In this document: positions 25,511 through 34,205 of the stretch, one piece after another
Position numbering within the stretch: the first letter of the stretch is position 1
How the letters are laid out: the number at the start of each line of letters is the position of its first letter
Assembly (NCBI GenBank): GCA_023419605.1
Contig: JAEZXR010000050.1
Location: 48,419 to 112,418, forward strand
DNA length: 64,000 nt
Reading direction: 5' to 3'
From: Bacillota bacterium
GTDB lineage: Bacteria; Bacillota; Clostridia; Acetivibrionales; JAEZXR01
Notes under the pieces: model-generated
Seen by the model: only the letters and a program-made list of their open reading frames with translations
The model's database searches: none
What the model was told of the DNA's origin: nothing
Translations under genes and position numbers: made by a program

Positions 25511-26926
25511 ATGAATAAGAAGATTTGTTTTACACTATCTCTCGTTTTTCTCCTGGTAGTACTGGCTGTAACGGCAGTACAGGCAGCGGAGGATACCCTT
25601 GTGATCTTAAAGATCGATAGTCCCACGATGCTGGTGGATGGAACTTCAAAAGAAATTGATCCCGGGAATGGGGCCACGCCTGTTTTAGTCAGCGACAGTA
25701 CATTGGTACCCATCCGCGCCATTATCGAGTCCATGGGAGGGACTGTTGAATGGACGGAGACAGAGAAAAAAGCAACCGTTTCCCTGAATGGTAAAGTAGT
25801 GGAAGTATGGCTGGATAAAAATACTGCCAGAGTGAATGGCGTGGAGCAGCAAGTTCAAACAGCGCCGACAGCCATCAATGACAGAACTATGCTGCCTCTT
25901 CGGTTTGTTTCCGAAAACCTTGGATTGTGTGTAAATTGGGAAGAAAGTACGCAGTCCATTTCCATTAGCAGGTCAAGCGATTACTTTGCGAGTATTGCAG
26001 GAGAAAAACTGAGCAATTCTGAATTCAATTTCTTTTTAGGCCGCGCAAAGCAAGATATTGGAAATTATATTCTGCAAAACCAACTCAATAATAACGCAAC
26101 AGGATCCCTATGGGACACCGTAATAAATGGTAAAGAGGCCCGGGAGCTGGTAAAGGAGCAGGCACTGAGCTATGCCAGAGAGTTCAAGTACTTTTCAGCG
26201 AAGGTAAAGGAAAGTAATGTTTCCTTTACCGGTGAAGAAAATAAGAACCTTGACAACTCCATCAATCAGATGGTTACAGACCAGGGTGGCATTGCTGAAA
26301 TGGAGAAAGCCATCAAGTCTGCCTATGATATTAGCTTGCTGGAGTATCTAACCTTTTATAAGGACTATATGTTGATAAACAAATACATAGAAGAAGCGCA
26401 GAAAGGGATTCAAATCCCGGAGGATGAGATCAATAAGTTCTATGAGAGCAATAAGGAACGGATTGATAAGGTGACAGTGAATCATATTCTGCTTTCTACG
26501 GCGGACCAGGAAGGAAAACCGCTGCCGGAGGATAAACAGGAGGAAGCCAAAAAGAAAGCAGAGGAGATCCTTGAAAAAGTCAAGGCAGGGGGAGATTTTG
26601 CAGCGCTTGCGAAGGAATATTCCCAAGACCCCGGTTCAAAGGATACCGGGGGGCAGTATACCTTTGGCAGAGGCGAAATGGTGAAAGAGTTTGAAGATTG
26701 GTCCTTCGCTGCAAAGACTGGAGATGTTGGCATCGTAAAAACAGCGTACGGGTATCATGTCATGAAGTTTGAAGAAAAAACCGGCCTTGAACAGGTCAAA
26801 ACGGCCATCAGAGATACGCTGGCCAATCAAATATTTGCAGAGAATGCGAAGGAAGGAATAGAAGGTCCTCAGTTTACAGTGATTAAAAATCAGAGCAGGT
26901 ATAACTCCATCAAAATCGTTGATTAA
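25511..26926 (+). CDS. Secreted parvulin-type peptidyl-prolyl isomerase with copper-amine-oxidase-like N domain
   Basis: A predicted extracytoplasmic foldase (471 aa). Residues 1-26 are a signal peptide ending AVQAA without a lipobox, unlike lipoprotein PrsA. Residues about 30-150 form a copper-amine-oxidase-N-like domain (LVPIRAIIESMGGTVEW, MLPLRFVSENLGLCVNW), common in clostridial wall proteins. A SurA/PrsA-like helical region comes next, then the rotamase domain (VNHILLS about 322, FAALAKEYSQDPGS, GYHVMKFEEK). It likely helps exported proteins fold outside the membrane. RBS GGAGGTTG precedes ATG. Confidence 0.88.
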   Translation: MNKKICFTLSLVFLLVVLAVTAVQAAEDTLVILKIDSPTMLVDGTSKEIDPGNGATPVLVSDSTLVPIRAIIESMGGTVEWTETEKKATVSLNGKVVEVWLDKNTARVNGVEQQVQTAPTAINDRTMLPLRFVSENLGLCVNWEESTQSISISRSSDYFASIAGEKLSNSEFNFFLGRAKQDIGNYILQNQLNNNATGSLWDTVINGKEARELVKEQALSYAREFKYFSAKVKESNVSFTGEENKNLDNSINQMVTDQGGIAEMEKAIKSAYDISLLEYLTFYKDYMLINKYIEEAQKGIQIPEDEINKFYESNKERIDKVTVNHILLSTADQEGKPLPEDKQEEAKKKAEEILEKVKAGGDFAALAKEYSQDPGSKDTGGQYTFGRGEMVKEFEDWSFAAKTGDVGIVKTAYGYHVMKFEEKTGLEQVKTAIRDTLANQIFAENAKEGIEGPQFTVIKNQSRYNSIKIVD

Positions 26927-26947
26927 TAGTATATGACGGTATAAAAA

Positions 26948-26986
26948 GGTCGGGAGCTGGATAAGGCAAGCTCCCGGCCTTTTTTA
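26948..26986 (+). terminator. Intrinsic terminator after foldase gene
   Basis: GGTCGGGAGCT (26948-26958) pairs with AGCTCCCGGCC (26969-26979), followed by TTTTTT. Confidence 0.9.
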
Positions 26987-27091
26987 TTGCGGATTATTCT
27001 ATGATATGCATTTATTGCATGTATTTGCATAAAATATCACCTTCTTCGGCACTATTATAGGTGTATTCTATATACAATTGGATTGGTAACT

Positions 27092-27192
27092 GCTGGTTTA
27101 GAAGTCACGAAGCTAAAGGTTCTTGGGGTGCGTGACTTTTGAATCAGCTAAGTTCCAGCGTAAATTATACAGTTTGTTGTATCAGGCTGGAA
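27092..27192 (+). promoter_or_regulatory. Structured region upstream of csrA with alternative stems
   Basis: AAGTCACG (27102-27109) pairs with CGTGACTT (27131-27138). An outer GCTGG (27092) can pair with CCAGC near 27155, but the same CCAGC can instead pair with GCTGG at 27186-27190 around an inner ATACA/TGTAT stem. The mutually exclusive pairing resembles an RNA switch. No known class is recognised. The rest of 26987-27240 holds no gene. Confidence 0.4.
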
Positions 27193-27242
27193 TGGCTTTT
27201 CAAGTGATGCTCTCAAATTGATAAAAAATTTTAAAAAAGTAC

Positions 27243-27270
27243 TAAAGTCCTTTCCTGGGTCTACCGACAT
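27243..27270 (+). promoter_or_regulatory. Candidate flagellar sigma (SigD/FliA-type) promoter of csrA
   Basis: TAAA (27243-27246) and CCGACAT (27264-27270) are separated by 17 bases, close to the TAAA-N15-GCCGATAT consensus. The following 250 bases to csrA hold no gene. Confidence 0.5.
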
Positions 27271-27522
27271 ATATAGTGTAGGACAAGTGAATAATAAAAT
27301 TCATGGATGAGCAAATAAGGTTTGAAGTTCTGCAGGACGCGGGACAATTCGAGCTGTATTTGCTTATTTTTGTTCACAGAAAACCCCGGCTGTCGAATAA
27401 AGAATCGGTTTCGACGACATAATATGACAAAGATCAACATAAAATTATGGTACTATAGTGCTGGTTGTAGCAAGGACTGTAGAACTATAGTTTTGGGACT
27501 TTAAGACTAAGGGGAGTTGCTG

Positions 27523-27702
27523 ATGTTAGTTATTGGTAGAAAGCCAGGCGAATATGTTGTTATTGGAGACAATATCAAGGTAAAGGTGGTAAAAAGCGAA
27601 GAGGGAGACCTCCGACTGGCCATCGATGCGCCAAGGGATGTACGGATTGTGCGTGGAGAGCTTTATGAGGAAGAAATGAAGAAAAAGGCACAGGACAAAT
27701 AG
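27523..27702 (+). CDS. csrA: Carbon storage regulator CsrA
   Basis: A 59-aa dimeric RNA-binding protein that blocks translation by binding GGA motifs; in Bacillus it represses flagellin (hag) mRNA. MLVIGRKPGEYVVIG and LRLAIDAPRDVRIVRGELYE cover the family core, including the conserved Arg in the fifth strand. ATG 27523 has GGGGAG 6 bases upstream; TTG 27517 in the same frame is too close to it. The main flagellin lies directly downstream with matching leader motifs. The antagonist gene fliW, usually just upstream of csrA, is absent here. Confidence 0.95.
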   Translation: MLVIGRKPGEYVVIGDNIKVKVVKSEEGDLRLAIDAPRDVRIVRGELYEEEMKKKAQDK

Positions 27703-27781
27703 GTTTTATCATGTAAGTGGATCAGGGACGAGCCAATTTACACACCACCGCAGCAGGATGCTGGATGAGGGAAAGTGTAGG

Positions 27782-27810
27782 TTGGTTTGTTTTATTTAAC
27801 CGTATATAAT
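27782..27810 (+). promoter_or_regulatory. Sigma-A-like promoter of the main flagellin gene
   Basis: TTGGTT (27782-27787), 17 bases, TATAAT (27805-27810). It would give a leader of about 95 nt that includes both proposed CsrA sites. Confidence 0.5.
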
Positions 27811-27868
27811 GAGTTCCAAAGCAGCCGCGGAGCGGAGGGACTTGTGATATAAATATAAATTATGAATT

Positions 27869-27904
27869 GGTGAAAAAGGATGTTCACCGTAAATAACAAG
27901 GAGG
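27869..27904 (+). promoter_or_regulatory. Proposed CsrA-binding sites in the main flagellin leader
   Basis: GGTGAA (27869-27874) pairs with TTCACC (27883-27888), holding AAAGGATG in the loop. The Shine-Dalgarno AAGGAGG (27898-27904) provides a second GGA 22 bases downstream. This is the two-site layout known for Bacillus hag. Binding is inferred. Confidence 0.7.
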
Positions 27905-27913
27905 TAATTTGCT

Positions 27914-29062
27914 ATGAGAATTAATCACAATATTGCAAGTATGAACACTTATCGTCAGCTGACTGGAAACACTGGTGCAACAGGCAAATCTTTGGAAAAA
28001 CTCTCCTCAGGTCTCCGTATTAATCGTGCAGGTGATGATGCAGCAGGTCTTGCTATCAGTGAAAAAATGAGAGGGCAGATCAGAGGGCTGGATCAAGCTT
28101 CAAGAAATGCACAAGATGGTATTTCTTTAATTCAGACTGCAGAAGGTGGATTGAATGAAACTCATTCGATTCTTCAGAGAATGAGAGAGTTGGCTATACA
28201 AGGTGCTAACGATACAAACGAAAGTGTTGACAGAGACGCAATTAACGAAGAATTGAATGCTCTTAAGACAGAGATCACTCGTATAGGAAAATCTACTACA
28301 TTTAACGGTAAGAATCTTTTGGATGGTACTCTTGGAAGCAACGTCACTCTCGATGCTAATTTAACGGTTGCTAACGGTATAAACACAGTAAAAACCGACG
28401 GAACTGCAGCCGCTACTTACACTGTAAATCTTGTGGATAATGCTGGTAAGACGGATATTACCATTACAAATGCTGCAGGTGTTTCTCAAACAATAGCTAA
28501 TGTGACAGATCCAGCAGCGGGTGCATCAGCAAACATTAAGTTCGATGCTTTCGGTATTACGCTTGAGGTTAATAGTGGTTTGCACGCTGGTATAGCTAAT
28601 ACAAACGGAAAGAATATTACTGTGGCTGCATCTGGTGTCGATTTCCAGATTGGTGCTAATAACAAGACAGAACAGCAGTTGAATGTTACTATAGGTGATA
28701 TGAAAGCTACTGCCCTTGGTATTGGTGGTTCTTCTGGACATGGTACATGGTCTGTAGACGATGTTAAAGTCAATACGGCAGTCGATGCACGCGAATCTTC
28801 TGATGTAATTGAAAAGGCTATAAATCAAGTTTCTACCCAGCGTTCCAAGCTCGGTGCTTTCCAGAACCGTTTGGAGCACACGATAACCAACTTGGGTACA
28901 TCCAGTGAGAACTTGTCGGCAGCTGAATCACGTATTCGTGATGTAGACATGGCAAAAGAAATGATGGAGTTCACCAAGAACAATATCCTTTCACAGGCAG
29001 CTCAGGCTATGCTGGCTCAGGCGAATCAGCAACCTCAGGGAGTACTGCAACTCCTCAGATAG
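27914..29062 (+). CDS. hag: Flagellin, main form (382 aa)
   Basis: The filament subunit, exported and polymerised under the FliD cap. The N-terminal D0/D1 region carries NRAGDDAAGLAISEKMRGQ, and the C-terminus ends QANQQPQGVLQLLR. It has about 100 more central residues than the paralog at 71 (roughly residues 138-250, rich in Thr, Asn and Ala), an outer-domain insert that could carry glycans. AAGGAGG lies 9 bases before ATG 27914. csrA is just upstream; yvyF, flaG, fliD and fliS follow. Confidence 0.97.
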   Translation: MRINHNIASMNTYRQLTGNTGATGKSLEKLSSGLRINRAGDDAAGLAISEKMRGQIRGLDQASRNAQDGISLIQTAEGGLNETHSILQRMRELAIQGANDTNESVDRDAINEELNALKTEITRIGKSTTFNGKNLLDGTLGSNVTLDANLTVANGINTVKTDGTAAATYTVNLVDNAGKTDITITNAAGVSQTIANVTDPAAGASANIKFDAFGITLEVNSGLHAGIANTNGKNITVAASGVDFQIGANNKTEQQLNVTIGDMKATALGIGGSSGHGTWSVDDVKVNTAVDARESSDVIEKAINQVSTQRSKLGAFQNRLEHTITNLGTSSENLSAAESRIRDVDMAKEMMEFTKNNILSQAAQAMLAQANQQPQGVLQLLR

Positions 29063-29080
29063 TTTTAATCTGACAGTAGT

Positions 29081-29113
29081 AAGGGTCAGGGGAGATTCCT
29101 CTGACCCTTTTTG
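29081..29113 (+). terminator. Intrinsic terminator after main flagellin
   Basis: AAGGGTCAG (29081-29089) pairs with CTGACCCTT (29101-29109), followed by a T run. Confidence 0.9.
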
Positions 29114-29155
29114 CTAATCATAGTTTATAACATACTAGAAGGTCTCTAAGTTTGT

Positions 29156-29183
29156 TAAAAATATATTAATGCTTGTCTGATAA
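29156..29183 (+). promoter_or_regulatory. Candidate flagellar sigma promoter for yvyF-flaG-fliD
   Basis: TAAA (29156-29159), 16 bases, TCTGATAA (29176-29183), six of eight matches to GCCGATAA. It lies in the gap between the flagellin terminator and yvyF. Confidence 0.45.
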
Positions 29184-29291
29184 ATAACGATAATACAATA
29201 GAGAGAATGCTGTTATAAAATGTATTACCTGGGTAAATAAATGATGAAAATTTACCTGTGCACATGTTTTTAATCTAACGGAGGGATGCGA

Positions 29292-29705
29292 ATGATTCAA
29301 AACTGTAAAAAATGTAAAGGCCTTTTTAATTCTTTGACAGAGAGTCGGCTCTGTCCTGCTTGTTTGAAGGAAGACGACGAAATTTTTGCCATTGTTAAGG
29401 AGTTTATCTATGCAAACCCAGGTGCTACCATCAGCGAAGTATCCACGGAATTGGATGTTTCAGTAAATCGTATAAAAAGGTATCTGCGGGAGGGGCGATT
29501 GGAAATCGTCGAAAAGCACAATCTTTTTTTGGAGTGTGAAAAATGCGGTGTTGCCATTCAAACAGGAAGGTTTTGTCCTGCTTGTGCTAATGAGTTCTTT
29601 AATGATTTGAAAAAGTCAGGAGAAGAGGGGAGCAAACCAGCGGCAGAAAAGAAAAGTGATGGGCTTAAGTATTTTTTTATTGAAGGTACGCAGAAGAAAG
29701 CTTGA
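29292..29705 (+). CDS. YvyF-like flagellar operon protein
   Basis: A 137-aa protein with an N-terminal zinc-ribbon (CKKCKGLF and CPAC), a helix-turn-helix-like centre (TISEVSTELDVSVNRIKRYLREG) and a second Cys pair set (CEKCGVAI, CPAC). This matches the TIGR03826/YvyF family in flagellar operons of Firmicutes, whose exact role is not settled. ATG 29292 has GGAGGG 6 bases before it; the upstream ATG 29286 abuts that site. In Bacillus it precedes flgM; here it follows flagellin. Confidence 0.85.
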   Translation: MIQNCKKCKGLFNSLTESRLCPACLKEDDEIFAIVKEFIYANPGATISEVSTELDVSVNRIKRYLREGRLEIVEKHNLFLECEKCGVAIQTGRFCPACANEFFNDLKKSGEEGSKPAAEKKSDGLKYFFIEGTQKKA

Positions 29706-29736
29706 AAATCAGAATCTAAAAGGATTGTACAAGAGA

Positions 29737-29760
29737 AGGGCTATAGGGTAGCCTTTTTTT
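29737..29760 (+). terminator. Terminator after yvyF
   Basis: GGCTA and TAGCC flank a five-base loop, followed by eight T. It adjoins the dispersed repeat element that starts at 29761. Confidence 0.75.
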
Positions 29761-29882
29761 GTTGTCTAGAAAAGTTCTTCTTTCTAGACAACAAAAAACA
29801 TCGAATTTATGCGCGTACCAGATTTTCCTCATACTCGGAAGAGCACATGAGCAAACAAAAGTAGCAAGGTTACCTTTGTTCT
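29761..29882 (+). repeat. Dispersed 122-bp two-hairpin element, copy 1
   Basis: The left hairpin is GTTGTCTAGAAA with TTTCTAGACAAC; the right hairpin is around GTAGC-AAG-GTTAC. Between them are the conserved AATTTATGCGCGT and TTTTCCTCAT. A second copy lies at 61248-61370 in the same orientation with paired substitutions in both stems. It contains no gene. Confidence 0.85.
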
Positions 29883-29981
29883 TGGACGAAATCAGTTTGA
29901 TTTTCCAAAAGATAGGACTCAAACTTTATTCGATCCATACCGATAGATATAACAAGAAAAGTTTCACGGAGGGAATGATGT

Positions 29982-30341
29982 ATGAAACTGAACAATGTGG
30001 AGGCTGTAAATACCATTCAGCAGCCTAAGATCAGCGGGATGAGACTGGAAAATGGAGTACAGAACAAAAATATATCCCAGGTAACTGAAATGGAAAAGGC
30101 CACTTTACCAGTTTCGGAAAAAAGCATTGTAGATGCTATACAGAGGGCAAATCGAGCTATGGAGAGATTTGCACATACTTCACTTGAGTACTCTGTACAT
30201 GAAAAGACCCATGCAATTGTAGTTAAAATTATTAATAACGATACAAAAGAAGTGATAAAAGAAATCCCACCGGAAAAGATGCTGGATTTGGTTGCAAATC
30301 TTATGGAACTTAGCGGCATCATGATCGATGAAAGGAGATAG
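29982..30341 (+). CDS. flaG: FlaG family protein
   Basis: A 119-aa protein with the FlaG C-terminal core (LEYSVHEKTHAIVVKIIN, TKEVIKEIPPEKMLDLVANLMELSG). FlaG proteins influence filament length and are encoded before fliD. GGAGGG lies 7 bases before ATG. It ends 5 bases before fliD. Confidence 0.93.
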   Translation: MKLNNVEAVNTIQQPKISGMRLENGVQNKNISQVTEMEKATLPVSEKSIVDAIQRANRAMERFAHTSLEYSVHEKTHAIVVKIINNDTKEVIKEIPPEKMLDLVANLMELSGIMIDERR

Positions 30342-30346
30342 GAAAA

Positions 30347-32917
30347 ATGGCAAGTAATATATCGGGTATGTTAAATTCAAGACTGCGATTTTCCGGAATG
30401 GTTTCCGGATTGGATACCGAATCCATGATTCAGCAGTTAATGAAGGTTGAGAGAACAAAGGTAGACAAAGTCAAACAGCAGAGGCAGTTGCTGGAATGGA
30501 AACAGGACGATTACAGATCCATAACCAGCCTTCTAAAAGGCTTTAATTCAGAGTTTTTCGATGTTTTAAACACAAAAACATATTTCAGGTCTTCCTCTGC
30601 CTTCAGCACCTATAAATCAACAGCAAAAGTAGGAGGGGTAGATTCAAGCAAGGTAATCATCAATGCCACCGGTAATGCAAAGCCAGGCACGCATACCCTG
30701 GAGGATGTAAAACTGGCGCAAAAGTCTATTTGGCAGACTTCAACCGGAGCTTCTGTTTCAGAGACCATGACGGGAACGGTGAATTATAGCGAACTGAAGC
30801 AAGGTAAATCCTTCGAAATTAATCTGGATGGAACTAAAAAAACTATTACATTGCCGAGAAGCTATACAGCAGATGCGGCTACCAATGCCGCCAATCTTCA
30901 AAGTGACCTGACAAGTTTGATAAACACTGCATTTGGTACAGGGAATATTAATGTAACGGTCACAGGCACGCAGCTTACTTTTAAAGCGGAAGGACATAAC
31001 CTGCAAGTTAATAGTGTGCCGCATACCTATGTCGGCAATCTGGGATTTGCCAATAATCAATCCAATTCAGCTGTAAGCGCGATCATTGGATTTCCCACAA
31101 GTGGAACTTTAGATATATCAGGAAACTTTAAGGTTAAGATTGATGGAGTGGAGTCGACCATCAATATCAATGACCAGCATTTTGCGAATATCGGAGAAAT
31201 GGCTGGATATCTTGATAGTGCATTGAGTGCAAAAGGAATGAAGGTGACAACGGATGCCGAAGGTAAACGGTTGGTTTTTATAGCAAACCCATCCAGTGAA
31301 GTAACATTTTTACAGGGAGATACCAATAATGTGTTAGGGTCACTGGGTGTTGCCAACAATGCAACCATCAAGAAAATGCAGGGAAATGTAGATTTCAACG
31401 TCTCAGATATTGGAAAAGAGTTTGACCTATTTATTAATGGCACGAAAGTAACCGTAGATATTACGCAGGATTTTACATCCGCTACTGGAATTGATGACTT
31501 GATTACGGCTGTCAATAATGCTTTAAGTGCAAAAGGGATTGCCGATGTGACAGCAGTCAAGAGTGGAAATACCCTGAAGTTCGAAATGACAGGTGACCCC
31601 AAGGAAATACGAATTGCAAATAGTACCAATACTATAGTTACCCAGATGGGCTTTACACCGGGGGATACGAATACATTAAGCATGTATAAAAGTTTAAAGG
31701 ACTTGAATGCTGCGGGTGCTATTGCTATTACGGATGTCACGGATGCTTTAGGAAATACGTTTAAGGGTGTTCAATTTAAGATTAACGACAAGATATTTAC
31801 TTTTAGTGAAAATGAAACCTTAAGCAATGTTATCACCAAGGTCAACTCAGGTGGGGCAGGAGTTACCTTAGGCTACAGCAGCGTAAATGATAAAGTTACC
31901 TTACAGGCAAATACGGAAGGTGCTGCCAATAATATTACTATTGAGGATTTAGCGGGAACGAACCTTTTGACAGGAGTATTTAAACTGACTAAACTACAGG
32001 ATGGTAAAGATGCGGAATTTAAGTTGGACGGTGTTGCAACTACCCGAAGCACGAACCAGTTTACAGTGGATGGAGTGGAGTATAAGCTCTTGTCTGAAAC
32101 TGCAGCAGGAGAGAAAATTGATATAACCGTCAGTGCAAATCCGGATGAGATGCTGGAAAAGATTAAAAACTTTGTGACGAAGTATAATGAACTTTTGGAT
32201 AAAATAAATACCAAAGTCACGGAAAAAAGGCCGAGAAGCGGAGGGGAAAACAAGGGAGACTATTACATGCCTCTTACAGATGAACAGAAAGAGGCGATGA
32301 AGGAAGATGATATTAAAAAGTGGGAAGAAAAAGCAAAAAAGGGATTGCTGAAGGGTGATTCTATCTTACAAGATATTGCTTCTAAAATGAGAAAAGCCAT
32401 GTATGAGCAAGTGGAAGGCGTTGAAGGAGGGCTATATTCCATTGGGATAAAAACAGGTACTTGGGAGCAGAGTGGAAAGCTTGTTATCGATGAAGCTAAA
32501 TTGAAGGATGCTCTGATAAATTCACCGGAAAAGGTAATGAATATCTTTGTTAAGGAATCGGATACTAAGTACTCGCCGGATCTGAACTCCAGTCAACGAT
32601 CAACCCGGTATAAGGAAACAGGAATCGTAAACAGGCTCTATGATATCGTCCAGGATAGCATTCGCACAAACAGAGACAGTTCCGGTAAAAAAGGTGTACT
32701 CCTGGAGAAGGCAGGTATTGAGGGAGATATTACAGAATTTAAAAACCTACTTGCGGATCAATTGGAGGATCAGGATAAATTGATCTACAAATTAAATCAA
32801 AAATTAATCGACAAGGAAGATTATTACTATAAAAAGTTTGCTGCCATGGAAACTGCCTTGAGCCGTATGAACAGCCAGTCCTCCTGGCTGACACAGCAGC
32901 TGGGCGGAGGTCAGTAG
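30347..32917 (+). CDS. fliD: Flagellar cap protein FliD (hook-associated protein 2), enlarged
   Basis: The cap at the filament tip that guides flagellin assembly. The N-terminal FliD domain (FSGMVSGLDTESMIQQLM, then a coiled coil to about residue 75) and the C-terminal FliD domain (LEKIKNFVTKYNELLDKIN, IGIKTG, and a final helix with MNSQSSWLTQQLGGGQ) are clear. At 856 aa it is much larger than the usual 450-550. The excess lies in the middle, where three degenerate modules of about 100 residues repeat (about 145-245, 246-343, 344-445), each with an ID/LDG or NGT turn and a late LGF or MGF. ATG 30347 follows AAAGGAGATA. Confidence 0.93.
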   Translation: MASNISGMLNSRLRFSGMVSGLDTESMIQQLMKVERTKVDKVKQQRQLLEWKQDDYRSITSLLKGFNSEFFDVLNTKTYFRSSSAFSTYKSTAKVGGVDSSKVIINATGNAKPGTHTLEDVKLAQKSIWQTSTGASVSETMTGTVNYSELKQGKSFEINLDGTKKTITLPRSYTADAATNAANLQSDLTSLINTAFGTGNINVTVTGTQLTFKAEGHNLQVNSVPHTYVGNLGFANNQSNSAVSAIIGFPTSGTLDISGNFKVKIDGVESTININDQHFANIGEMAGYLDSALSAKGMKVTTDAEGKRLVFIANPSSEVTFLQGDTNNVLGSLGVANNATIKKMQGNVDFNVSDIGKEFDLFINGTKVTVDITQDFTSATGIDDLITAVNNALSAKGIADVTAVKSGNTLKFEMTGDPKEIRIANSTNTIVTQMGFTPGDTNTLSMYKSLKDLNAAGAIAITDVTDALGNTFKGVQFKINDKIFTFSENETLSNVITKVNSGGAGVTLGYSSVNDKVTLQANTEGAANNITIEDLAGTNLLTGVFKLTKLQDGKDAEFKLDGVATTRSTNQFTVDGVEYKLLSETAAGEKIDITVSANPDEMLEKIKNFVTKYNELLDKINTKVTEKRPRSGGENKGDYYMPLTDEQKEAMKEDDIKKWEEKAKKGLLKGDSILQDIASKMRKAMYEQVEGVEGGLYSIGIKTGTWEQSGKLVIDEAKLKDALINSPEKVMNIFVKESDTKYSPDLNSSQRSTRYKETGIVNRLYDIVQDSIRTNRDSSGKKGVLLEKAGIEGDITEFKNLLADQLEDQDKLIYKLNQKLIDKEDYYYKKFAAMETALSRMNSQSSWLTQQLGGGQ

Positions 32918-32957
32918 CTTTCGAAAGGGTATTGAATAAAGAGATGGGGGAATTCTA

Positions 32958-33359
32958 ATGTCAGTAAATAATGCATATGCGCAATACAAAGAAAATTCCG
33001 TATTTACAGCATCGCCGGAAGAGCTGACCCTGATGTTATACAACGGGTTGGTTAAATTTATCATGTTGGCACAAAAGGCTATTGAGGAGAAAAATATCCC
33101 AAAAGCTCATGAAAGTATTGTCAGAGCGCAGGATATTGTTTCCGAATTCCAGTCCACACTGAATATGAAGTATGAAGTTGCCAACAGTCTTTCTTCTATG
33201 TATGATTATATGCAAAGAAGACTTATTGAGGCAAACTTGAGGAAGGACGAAAAGATTATCGAGGAAGTTCTCAGCTACGCAAAGGAACTGCGGGATACCT
33301 GGGCCCAGGCAATGAAGGTGGCAAAAAAGCAGCAGCCGAACCAGGCTGCTGCCCGATAG
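32958..33359 (+). CDS. fliS: Flagellin export chaperone FliS
   Basis: A 133-aa cytoplasmic chaperone that binds the flagellin C-terminus and prevents early polymerisation. NAYAQYKENSVFTASPEELTLMLYNGLVKF and the helical YDYMQRRLIEANLRKD match FliS. It lies directly after fliD, 10 bases ahead of the flgN-like gene. Confidence 0.95.
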   Translation: MSVNNAYAQYKENSVFTASPEELTLMLYNGLVKFIMLAQKAIEEKNIPKAHESIVRAQDIVSEFQSTLNMKYEVANSLSSMYDYMQRRLIEANLRKDEKIIEEVLSYAKELRDTWAQAMKVAKKQQPNQAAAR

Positions 33360-33369
33360 GAGACATTTT

Positions 33370-33855
33370 ATGAATATTACACCGGAAAAATATGTTGAGA
33401 GGATGCTGCAAATCTCAACAAAAAAGTATGGGCTTCTCAAAGAAATCCAGGAGATTACCAGACGGCAGGAGGAAGTAATCACGGAGGAGACCACGGAACG
33501 GCTCAATGAGTTCCTCGATGAAAAACAAAAAAGAATTGAAGACATTGATAAACTGGATGAAGAATTTAAAGTTTATTATGAACGCTTGAAGTTTGAAATG
33601 AAGGTAAAAAGCCTTGAAGAGCTTCAGGCCAGCAGCATCAAAGGAGTAAAGGAGCTTCAGCTTTGTATATCCGGAATTCTGCACCTTGTGGACGAAATCA
33701 GCCAGCTGGAGAAAAAGAACAGTGAAAAGGCAAACAGGCTATTGGAAGATTTGTCGCAGGAGATTAAAAAGCTGAATCAGGGGAAAAAAGTGAATTCTTT
33801 ATATTCTTCTACAAACCCTCAACCGTCCGCATATTTTATAGACAAAAAAAAATAA
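33370..33855 (+). CDS. FlgN/FliT-like flagellar chaperone
   Basis: A 161-aa all-helical protein with long coiled coils (residues about 10-75 and 110-140) and the C-terminal AYFIDKKK tail seen in FlgN-type chaperones, which guide hook-associated proteins FlgK and FlgL. GGAGA lies before ATG. Its place after fliS is where FliT-type chaperones are coded, so FliT is the alternative name. Confidence 0.75.
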   Translation: MNITPEKYVERMLQISTKKYGLLKEIQEITRRQEEVITEETTERLNEFLDEKQKRIEDIDKLDEEFKVYYERLKFEMKVKSLEELQASSIKGVKELQLCISGILHLVDEISQLEKKNSEKANRLLEDLSQEIKKLNQGKKVNSLYSSTNPQPSAYFIDKKK

Positions 33856-33893
33856 AAGGAACGCACAGGACTGTGCGTTCCTTTTATTTTTTC
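33854..33893 (+). terminator. Strong terminator ending the flagellar operon
   Basis: AAAAGGAACGCACAG (33854-33868) pairs perfectly with CTGTGCGTTCCTTTT (33871-33885), then ATTTTTT. It overlaps the flgN-like stop codon. Confidence 0.93.
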
Positions 33894-34062
33894 TATTCCT
33901 TGATAGAAAAAATTGCGTTGACATATCTAAGTGCAAGGCGTATAATTAGGGATATAAACGCAATAGGCGCGATTATACCTAAAGAAATTAATAATTCTTG
34001 ATTATTCTTACAAATTCTTACCAATATTTAATAAGTCTTTGTAAATAATCAAATAATATCTT

Positions 34063-34200
34063 TGTTAGGTGAGGCTCCTATACAGAAAGACGCTGATACC
34101 CGGAAACGTGGAAACACGCCAATGGGTCAACAGGCACTACCGGATTAAGGTTTTGCTTAACTCAGCTGGTCGGTTTAACCTACGCTGTATAGTGCCAAAA
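34063..34200 (+). promoter_or_regulatory. M-box (ykoK) magnesium riboswitch
   Basis: TTAGGTGAGGCTCCTATAC near 34065, CCCGGAAACGTGG, CGCCAATGGGTCAACAGG and the late GGTTTAACCTACGCTGTA near 34172 match the M-box consensus in order. It lies upstream of corA. The interval 33894-34062 is AT-rich and presumably holds the promoter. Confidence 0.95.
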
Positions 34201-34205
34201 CTCAA

